This document shows positions 58,601-64,000 of a DNA stretch of 64,000 nt, piece after piece; position 1 is the first letter of the stretch, and every line of letters starts with the position of its first letter. Source of the DNA: Agrypnia vestita (lineage: Eukaryota; Arthropoda; Insecta; Trichoptera; Phryganeidae); contig JADDOH010009935.1 in NCBI GenBank assembly GCA_016648135.1, positions 100,237 to 164,236 of the forward strand, written 5' to 3'. The notes below the pieces were generated by a model. That model searched no databases. It worked only from the letters and a program-made list of their open reading frames with translations, and was not told where the DNA came from. Position numbers and translations under genes: made by a program.

Positions 58601-61600
58601 TATGTGATTTCAATAATTTACAATATTTTTATTGCTAGAAAGTACAATGAATATAAAAATTATAAATGTTAAATTTTTTACAATACAATACAATCAAATT
58701 TATGTTGCAGAAATTCTCTCCAGAACGTCTTGCTGCCAGCTATTGTTGTTGTGTACAGCCTGCCTAGTTAACCTCGTCAATGTTGTGAAGAAGAGAGAAC
58801 GCCAATCGCTCAGCAGCCGGGACTCGAATGAGAAGTGTCCAGATATTATAGAAATATTATCCAGACATAAAACTATTGAAAGTCTTCTGCAAGCTGTCAA
58901 AATGCGAGGGCCGAGTGCTTCTGTTTTTTTGCAGGTAGTGTTTTTCACAATGTTAAGGTTACCTTGAGGTATCAAAAAATACGTTTAAATTAAATTTTTT
59001 TGATGTAGGTATAGTCGGCCAACGAACCGAAGGCGAGCTTAAGGAATGTGCGTGGTGAGTGACTTATAGATAATGGTGTGAATCACTACGCCTGCCAATA
59101 TTCGTGGAATCGATGCAGGCATGTACAGCACTAAATAGGGGTGGCTAGCAGGTAGAGAGATGAGACCCCCCTCACACCACTTCAGTCCCCGCTCGCCTCT
59201 CGTTGACCTACTATAACTTTTGCACATTCGAAATTTGTTTTCTTATCACAGTTAACAACATACATTAGTTAATATTTTTCATTAACAAATTATTTAAAAT
59301 TTTTTGTAAACGCTTAGTTTTGTGCTGTCTCGAATTCTCTACCAATTTTGAAAAAAAAAATGCAAGAGAAATTAGTTTAAAAATTCACCTACTGCGCAAG
59401 CCACATTGCTATAATTCAGACAATTTTAAGAATTTTTAAATTGGTGATGACTCAAATTATGTATTCTTAAAATTTCAAACAATAAAATAAAGTAAAATAA
59501 AAGATTTTTTGTTTTTGATTCTTATGGTGTTGTTGTTAGATTGTGATGGGTATTCATTTGCAATAGTGTAATTTTTACATTTTAGTAATTTTAAATTATT
59601 GAGGGGAGGGTGCCTATGTTTTACACTGAGTCCTGAAGAGAAAATGTGCACAATTTAGTTTTGATCAGTCAAATGGTGTAGGACTCTTGAGTGCTGAAAA
59701 ATGACAAATACTCAATTTCGAGTATAGTTTTCTGGGATATTCTAACACATTTATTCATATCATATCAGCTCTGATGAAGGACCTTGCAATGGGATCCAAA
59801 ACGTTGGCCAGAGAGTTCAGATATACACGGCAGAATATCCCACGCACTCGATTTTATATATTCAGACTTATTTGGAAATGAAAGTATTTTATCAGTAATG
59901 ATAAAATATTATTTTCATATAATCAAACAAGCCAGTGTATTCTCGAGAAAGCAATATGTATAATGTAATCATGTCGTCGATTTTGAAGTTTGACAGATGT
60001 CTTGACATTCCTCATAGAAACAATATGCATAGGTCCTGTCTGTTTTCTGTCTACACAACAGTGTAAACACAATTTTTATTAGACACTAATTTGTGTCTAA
60101 AAACCTTGCTCTCTCTAGAATAAGGGGGAAACTGTGAAATTTTACTGAATAAATGTATTTTCAGGAACAAACTGCGACTCTCCTAAACTCAGTATCCAGT
60201 TCCTCTCGTGGTAGACTTCTGCTGGCTGAGTGCCCGGCTGCTCCTGTAGCCCTCGTCTGCTTCCTGAGAAGTCCCCGAGCTTCGCCAGCACGTCCAGCCA
60301 GGCTCCAGGCGGAATTCAGACTGGTCAATCACGCGGCTGAGGCTTTAGCGAGGTAATATATTTTTAAAATGTAAATAGTAAGCTACATAAGCTCTTTGCC
60401 TTTGTTATTGAAGGAGGATATTTCAACCACCCGACTGTACAATTCTAAATACAGAACCAGAATCATACAATTTTTGTAAACTTTGTGAACTATGTAGAGT
60501 TGTATACATAATAAAGATTAGTATTATAGTCAACATTTTCTCTAATTTTTCTATTGTGTATGTAGACTATAATCATGCTCATCTAAACGGGTAAATTTTG
60601 TACCAAAAAAATTCAACACGACAGTCGCATCCTTTCTCAATTCTGAAATACCATACGAGATTTCAAGGATTGCAACCTTAATTTTACGATCGAGTAGGTC
60701 CTGTAACGAGCTGACAAACCGCAAAAGTATTGATATATTCAATTCAATCTGAATTCAAGTACTATTAAGAATGCAATGTTTGGGAGAGTGTTGATTTAAA
60801 AACTGTTTTCATACTTTGCTTATTATTGTTGTTATTTATCACTATGTACTTCATAATTGTTTTTCTTACTTTCTTTTTTCACTTTTCTTTTTGTTTTATT
60901 GCTTATTATTGTTGATAATTAATATTATGTAAGTACTTATTGTTTTTCATATTATTGCTTTTCATACTTTGTTTCTCACTTTCTTTTGGTTTATTGATAG
61001 TTTTTCTGTCATAAGAATGTGATGTTCAGGAGAGTGTTGATTGAAAAGCTGTCTTTCATACTTTGTTTATCACTTTTTTGTGTTGTTGCTTAATATTGTT
61101 GATATTTATTATTATGTATCTAATTATTCCTTTTCATACTTTGTTTCTCACTTTTTTGGTTTATTGCTCCTTTTACTCTCATACTGTTGGTTAGATTAGC
61201 GTTTAAGATTTAAAATCATTTTAATATATGAGTCGTTCTTAATTGAGTTCCAGTTGAATATTTCAAGATTACGTTGTTTTGTTGAATTATTGTAACTGAG
61301 AACTTGTGAATACTCTGCATAAATAAATAAATAAATTGTGTGTGTGTGAGAACTTGTGAATACTCTGTATAAATAAATAAACTGTGTGTGTGTACCTATA
61401 TACGCCCGTTAGAGGTTATACTTCTTTGGTATGGCATACACATGCTGGGTTGTATATCTTGCATTGGAACATACAACATACATGTTATGTTCCAACTCAA
61501 GGTATACACAATACAAGCTAGAATTGCTAACAGTGATAGTTCTCCATCAGTGGGTAAAATATTTTTAAATATGCATATAATATAGTGCCCACTCACGTAC

Positions 61601-62213
61601 CAAATTGCATTTTACTTGTAAAAAAAAAGGAGAAAATGAAACAGAAACAGAAAATACAAAATAATCACTGTAATCACACATTATGAATTTGATCTAAGAT
61701 TTGATGAACAATCAACAAACAGTAAATAAACAACAATAATAGAATGTAATATGCAATTTTCATAACTGCATTTTAAAACAACTTATCACTTATAATATCA
61801 TAACTTAAAAGAATAGCTTTTGGTTAAATCATCAATATGTTCACGGACTAATATTTATAATTGTATGGCACACCTTAGAGGGAACATTGGTCACAGCGTA
61901 ACACTAATTAAAACATCTGATTGATTGATTTCTTTGTTACAGAGTGTGCACAATACCAGAAGTTACATCTCAAATAATTCAGCTGGAGGGAGTGTGCCGA
62001 CTTGTGAGGGTGATCAAGGCCCAAAAGCAGCTGAAGACTGACGGGAAATGTTCTGATCAAATATTAGTCAACTGTTTAAGAGCTCTACGTGCCATAGCTA
62101 AAATAAACAAAGATTGCTTTAACGAGCTGGACTGCGATGTGACCGACATGATCAGGCCTACACTTATGGAGTCTGTGAAAATATATTCGGCCAAGCAGGA
62201 GAGCTACGTCTAA
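50801..62213 (+). CDS. insc: protein inscuteable homolog, 8 coding exons
   Basis: Adaptor for asymmetric division and spindle orientation: known Inscuteable proteins bind Par-3/Bazooka and Pins/LGN at the apical cortex of neuroblasts and epithelia. Exons 50801-52680, 53116-53403, 54473-54791, 56009-56308, 57695-57866, 58711-58934, 60165-60352 and 61943-62213 join in one frame with GT-AG introns and give 1213 residues, against about 860 in Drosophila; the extra length is in the polar N-terminal half. Identification rests on the N-terminus with KVWWGDSP, the SQDSGFSDSDSSPP stretch (81-94), the Pins/LGN-binding segment with WLCDL and EPECMTTLQSKAI (664-685), the helical C-terminal half of Armadillo type, and the terminal ESYV, a PDZ-ligand-like ending also known in insect Inscuteable. 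ATG 50801 is the first Met, but the exon starts at an acceptor (AG 50796-50797), so upstream exons exist. Identity from recognition of family motifs, not a search. Confidence 0.9.
52681..53115 (+). other. insc intron 1
   Basis: 435-bp GT-AG intron. No repeat, RNA gene or inverted repeat recognised. Confidence 0.85.
53116..53403 (+). CDS. insc: insc coding exon 2 (Pins/LGN-binding segment)
   Basis: Acceptor AAG ends at 53115 and completes GAG with the previous exon; the alternative AG at 53119-53120 would give an immediate stop. Donor GTAAGT at 53404, phase 2. Residues 627-723. PVQHWLCDLVGLYEPECMT and LQSKAI (about 660-685) correspond to the short peptide by which Inscuteable occupies the TPR groove of Pins/LGN. 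The segment after it begins the helical repeat domain. Confidence 0.9.
53404..54472 (+). other. insc intron 2
   Basis: 1069-bp GT-AG intron. Holds the large perfect palindrome at 53899-54166 described separately; the rest is AT-rich with short TTATACATG repeats near 54290-54330. Confidence 0.85.
53899..54166. repeat. perfect inverted repeat, 130-bp arms, 8-bp spacer
   Basis: Arms 53899-54028 and 54037-54166 are exact reverse complements by eye; spacer 54029-54036 is TGTTTGAC. The inner part of each arm (ATTCTGAA ... CAGTTATTGTATAA ... TTGACATTTTA) belongs to a dispersed family also seen near 16009, 48930, 59950 and 62264, whereas the outer 45-50 bp are not clearly part of it. It therefore looks like an inverted duplication of a family member rather than ordinary terminal repeats. 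Confidence 0.9.
54473..54791 (+). CDS. insc: insc coding exon 3
   Basis: Acceptor TTTCAG ends at 54472, donor GTAAGA at 54792, phase 0 at the 3' end. Residues 723-829, mostly amphipathic helices (for example NVMIANINEFILAHS and LTTLLDIFIETARAVLVQ), as expected for the start of the Armadillo-like domain. Reading through the donor gives 17 more codons then a stop, so splicing here is needed. Confidence 0.88.
54792..56008 (+). other. insc intron 3
   Basis: 1217-bp GT-AG intron. Holds the MITE at 55014-55148; the remainder is AT-rich with nothing recognised. Confidence 0.85.
55014..55148. mobile_element. PIF/Harbinger-type MITE with TTA target duplication
   Basis: 135 bp, almost entirely inverted repeat, starting GGCCCGGTTGTTTCAA and ending in its complement. 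Flanked by TTA at 55011-55013 and 55149-55151, matching the TWA preference of PIF/Harbinger. A related copy in the opposite orientation lies at 44125-44269. The superfamily is inferred from the duplication; no transposase is present. Confidence 0.75.
56009..56308 (+). CDS. insc: insc coding exon 4
   Basis: Acceptor TTTCAG ends at 56008, donor GAG|GTCAGT at 56309, phase 0 both ends. Residues 830-929. Contains Armadillo-like helices ending in SLRALATICITGEAAEQFEE. Confidence 0.88.
56372..57640. repeat. fold-back family copy split by the pogo-like element
   Basis: TACAGGGTGTTTCGTAGC (56371-56388) resumes after the pogo-like insert as GTAGCAAAAAATTTTGGAGG and GTCTTCTTC...CTTTACACTTTGG..GAAATGTCTACAGTTA. 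The order matches the copy at 1196-1628, so the pogo-like element inserted into an existing copy. Confidence 0.7.
56391..57523. mobile_element. pogo/Tigger-like DNA element, non-autonomous
   Basis: Ends CAGTAAAACCTCGTTAATTC and the complement of CAGTAAAACCCCGTTAATTC, flanked by TA at 56389-56390 and 57524-57525. This end sequence is characteristic of pogo/Tigger in the Tc1/mariner group. 1133 bp with no intact transposase. It contains two diverged copies of a block (about 56500-56670 and 57100-57300) sharing AAGAAATCA..TT.GAAAACGCAAT, and repeated CGAATTA motifs near both ends. Confidence 0.8.
57695..57866 (+). CDS. insc: insc coding exon 5
   Basis: Acceptor TTTTTAG ends at 57694, donor GTGAGA at 57867, phase 1. 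Residues 930-987. AGGIEILSDILSE is a typical Armadillo third-helix pattern. Reading past the donor stays open for about 30 codons, so intron retention would give an alternative short C-terminus; splicing to exon 6 is favoured because it restores the family sequence. Confidence 0.87.
57867..58710 (+). other. insc intron 5
   Basis: 844-bp GT-AG intron. At 57995-58070 a small inverted repeat pairs CATCAACTTGGTTTA with TAAACCAAGTTTATG, similar in its end sequence to the MITE at 46860-47000. Nothing else recognised. Confidence 0.8.
58711..58934 (+). CDS. insc: insc coding exon 6
   Basis: Acceptor TTGCAG ends at 58710, donor CAG|GTAGTG at 58935 (weaker than its neighbours). Residues 987-1061. Hydrophobic helix CQLLLLCTACLVNLVNVVKK followed by a charged linker and an Armadillo-like helix pair. 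Confidence 0.87.
58935..60164 (+). other. insc intron 6
   Basis: 1230-bp GT-AG intron. Contains the MITE at 59012-59213, a hammerhead-like relic near 59771-59810 and a fragment of the ATTCTGAA-type family near 59950-60010. The rest is unremarkable AT-rich DNA. Confidence 0.8.
59012..59213. mobile_element. 202-bp MITE with TA target duplication
   Basis: Ends TAGTCGGCCAACGA...GGCGAGC and the complement of TAGTAGGTCAACGA..GGCGAGC. TA lies on both sides (59010-59011, 59214-59215). GC-richer than the intron. The TAGT start and TA duplication resemble the larger transposon at 46305-47981, suggesting a Tc1/mariner-IS630-type mobiliser. Confidence 0.7.
60165..60352 (+). CDS. insc: insc coding exon 7
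   Basis: Acceptor TTTTCAG ends at 60164, donor GCGAG|GTAATA at 60353, phase 2. Residues 1062-1124. GC-richer than the introns around it. Arg/Ala/Ser-rich with LLLAECPAAPVALVCFLRS then an Armadillo-like helix. Confidence 0.87.
60766..61175. repeat. diverged tandem duplication, about 247-bp period
   Basis: The AAGAATG...GGAGAGTGTTGATT start, CATACTTTG..TATCAC and TATTGTTGATA blocks recur in the same order in both units, with the second shorter. Confidence 0.6.
61298..61395. repeat. two 50-bp direct repeats
   Basis: GAGAACTTGTGAATACTCTG followed by (ATAA)n and (GT)n occurs twice in a row, at 61298 and 61348. Likely slippage-prone. Confidence 0.75.
61943..62213 (+). CDS. insc: insc last coding exon with C-terminal PDZ ligand
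   Basis: Acceptor TTACAG ends at 61942 and completes AGA; using the AG two bases later would break the frame. Residues 1124-1213 followed by TAA at 62211-62213. The protein ends QESYV, a class I PDZ-binding pattern (S/T-x-hydrophobic), preceded by the helix pattern LVNCLRALRAIAKINKD. In Drosophila Inscuteable a similar C-terminus is known; partner here is inferred only. Confidence 0.9.
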
Positions 62214-62249
62214 TATGTAACTTACAGTTGTGGATTATACATTATAATT

Positions 62250-64000
62250 AAGATTTACAATCGGCCATATTCTGAAGCTAGCAATATTGCGATTTTGCTA
62301 TCTTAATTGTTTTATAACATTGTAATGTCATCAATTTTAAGGTTTTTCATTTGACAGTTTTGGAATCACTCAATTCAGCTCAGTATTGAACCGATCAGAA
62401 AGCCCTAAAATGTAAATAAACATTAATCTATAGACAATAGAAAAAAGGGTTGTTAGCATTCATAAGAATGAACCTAAAAATAACCTAATACAGTTTGTAA
62501 TAACAGCAAAGAAGGGAGAACTGAGTAAAAGTAAATTTTTTATAGTATTTTTCTATGGAACTTTTATCTTTTTCTTACACTTAAAATATTTTGGTAAGTA
62601 AAAATTGATTTAAATAAAAAAAAACAACACAAGAGATCTGGTATCAGTTTTCTACAAAAACACTGTGAATAACATATATACGTTTTAAAATATTCATTAG
62701 AGCCAAACTCATTATCTATAAAGATTATTATCACTAAAATGACTTAGGCTTAAAAAAAAAAAGATTTTGTATTAAATACTTGATTCAAAGGAAAAATGTT
62801 TGTTTCATACGCTCATATTAATTTCTTCATCCACAGGAATATTCAGGCGTAAAATATATATTCTATCTATAAGTAGTTGCTTTTGTATTTAAATTTTGAC
62901 ATTTGACAGTTAATGATTTATTTCTTTCTCTCTCAAATAGAAACTGGTAGAATAAATACAAATGTAAAATTGTCTCATTTATTTTTTACTATTAATCTCG
63001 TCTGTTAAGTGTTAGGTATCACCAAAATAACAAAATTGCTATTTTCAGAATACCGTTGATTATATAGTTTTATAATAGAGATTTGTAATGTCAAATGGAT
63101 GAAGTAGTTTAAATCAAACGTTGAATGTACACTTGAACCCAGTAAAAGAATTCAAACTCCTTGGAGATGAGAACTGATATTCCTTCTTTTGATATGATCT
63201 ATCCCTTACTAAGTGATAGTAGTATGTATACCTCTTTTACTGAGATCGACTGACACGGTGAATGATAATAGGTATTAATGAGATAAAAAAATGTTGTTCG
63301 ATTATAACAATGATAACTAATGTTATTTACAGTTTCTATGAACAATAGTAACCGTAATTATTCATAATTTAGGGAGCGATCACTGGCTGAAACTGCATTA
63401 ATTGAATTACAATTATCAATCATTGTTATAATAGAACACTCCAAACACAATCACAGTTTATCTCATCAATAATTAAAAGCTGTTTTATATTGGAAAGGAT
63501 TATGGTAATAAAACTGCCTGATCATCTTCTTCATCTTATCGCACCAACATAATTGTAATCTGCATCCTAGTTTGGTTGGATTATTGATTAAAATCTATTT
63601 CATCCATTTATTTTAGTTCTAATAAACAAACTTAATTAAAATTATTCAAGTCAATAATATTTCATGCTAGTCATTGTATTAATAGTTACTGAGATATTCC
63701 AAAATGTTTTTTGAAGTTAATTTAAGCCATTCAACCAAAACCAAATGTGAAAACGCATTTCATAATTAGTTTTATTAGCCAAATTGCTTCTCAATTTCTA
63801 AATAGTATGGTTAGTTGTTAATCTTATGATTCTTAGAATAATTATTTAGATAGATTGAACAGCAGTAGCATTTACTTTCGCCTTAGTTTTCAGTAAAAAG
63901 GTGAGCAGTGCCCTGGTTATACCATTTTGATCAACGTCTCTGCTATTAATTTCTGATTTCAAACACTATGTGGAAAAATAATACTGTACCTCCCACCATA
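62250..64000. other. 3' flank of insc
   Basis: Begins with a copy of the ATTCTGAA-type dispersed family (about 62262-62480: GGCCATATTCTGAAG..., TGTAATGTCATCAATTTTAA, ATAGACAATAGAAAAAAGGG); a matching inverted end, GCTATTTTCAGAATACCG, lies near 63040. No second gene is visible to the end of the window. Confidence 0.55.
62415..62617 (+). promoter_or_regulatory. candidate insc polyadenylation signals
   Basis: AATAAA at 62415-62420 and again at 62612-62617, 202 and 399 bases after the stop codon. The first lies inside a dispersed-repeat copy. Either could serve; no further evidence is visible. Confidence 0.35.

Larger units (their letters stand above)
60353..61942 (+). other. insc intron 7
   Basis: 1590-bp GT-AG intron. 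Contains a diverged tandem duplication of about 247 bp (units from about 60766 and 61013, each starting AAGAATG..ATGTT..GGAGAGTG) and a 50-bp tandem repeat (from 61298 and 61348, with AACTTGTGAATACTCTG, TAAA runs and GTGTGT). Confidence 0.8.

Overview
The window looks like insect nuclear DNA, most likely from a moth or butterfly. It is AT-rich and dominated by decayed transposable elements. The palindrome-like motif TAGGTACCTAC recurs throughout, as is common in lepidopteran DNA, and there are many non-LTR retrotransposon 3' ends and non-autonomous DNA elements. There is no operon structure, prokaryotic gene, CRISPR array or rRNA.

One host gene is visible: a multi-exon orthologue of inscuteable (insc) on the + strand, with coding exons at 50801-52680, 53116-53403, 54473-54791, 56009-56308, 57695-57866, 58711-58934, 60165-60352 and 61943-62213. 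All seven introns have GT-AG ends, the joins keep one frame, and the product is 1213 residues. It has a long polar N-terminal half, a Pins/LGN-binding segment (about 660-685), a helical Armadillo-type half and a C-terminal ESYV ending that looks like a PDZ ligand. Inscuteable links Par-3/Par-6/aPKC to Pins/LGN during spindle orientation. The first coding exon begins with a splice acceptor 3 bases before the ATG, so at least one upstream exon is missing; it may lie in the 50 kb upstream or outside the window.

Region 1-45,000 is intergenic or far-upstream intron. It holds non-LTR retrotransposon C-terminal fragments (about 1.9, 3.4, 5.4, 7.7, 9.3, 14.3, 16.6-17.1, 18.2, 26.7, 33.9, 40.1, 41.0 and 42.2 kb), tRNA-like SINEs, a fold-back family in at least ten pieces, three copies of a 480-bp family, a hAT-type element with an 8-bp target duplication (27472-28021), a TTAA-flanked element with G-run ends (5735-6627), and hammerhead-ribozyme-like motifs typical of Penelope-like retroelements (4060-4110 and an inverted pair at 37313-37875). 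Several GC-richer non-repetitive islands (905-1045, 17580-17770, 35760-36180, 39290-39660, 42780-43200, 44380-44720) are candidate regulatory DNA or upstream exons.

Region 45,696-50,230, just upstream of insc, is a stack of elements: a Helitron-like element, a 1.68-kb TA-flanked transposon with a broken intron-containing transposase and two nested MITEs, an inverted copy of the 480-bp family, and a broken mariner-like transposase. The insc introns carry further insertions: a perfect 130-bp-arm palindrome (intron 2), a Harbinger-type MITE (intron 3), a pogo/Tigger-like element nested in a fold-back copy (intron 4) and a 202-bp TA-flanked MITE (intron 6).

The points most worth a second look are the hammerhead motifs with an ACCGGT stem III, the perfect palindrome in insc intron 2, and the layered nested insertions that allow relative dating.
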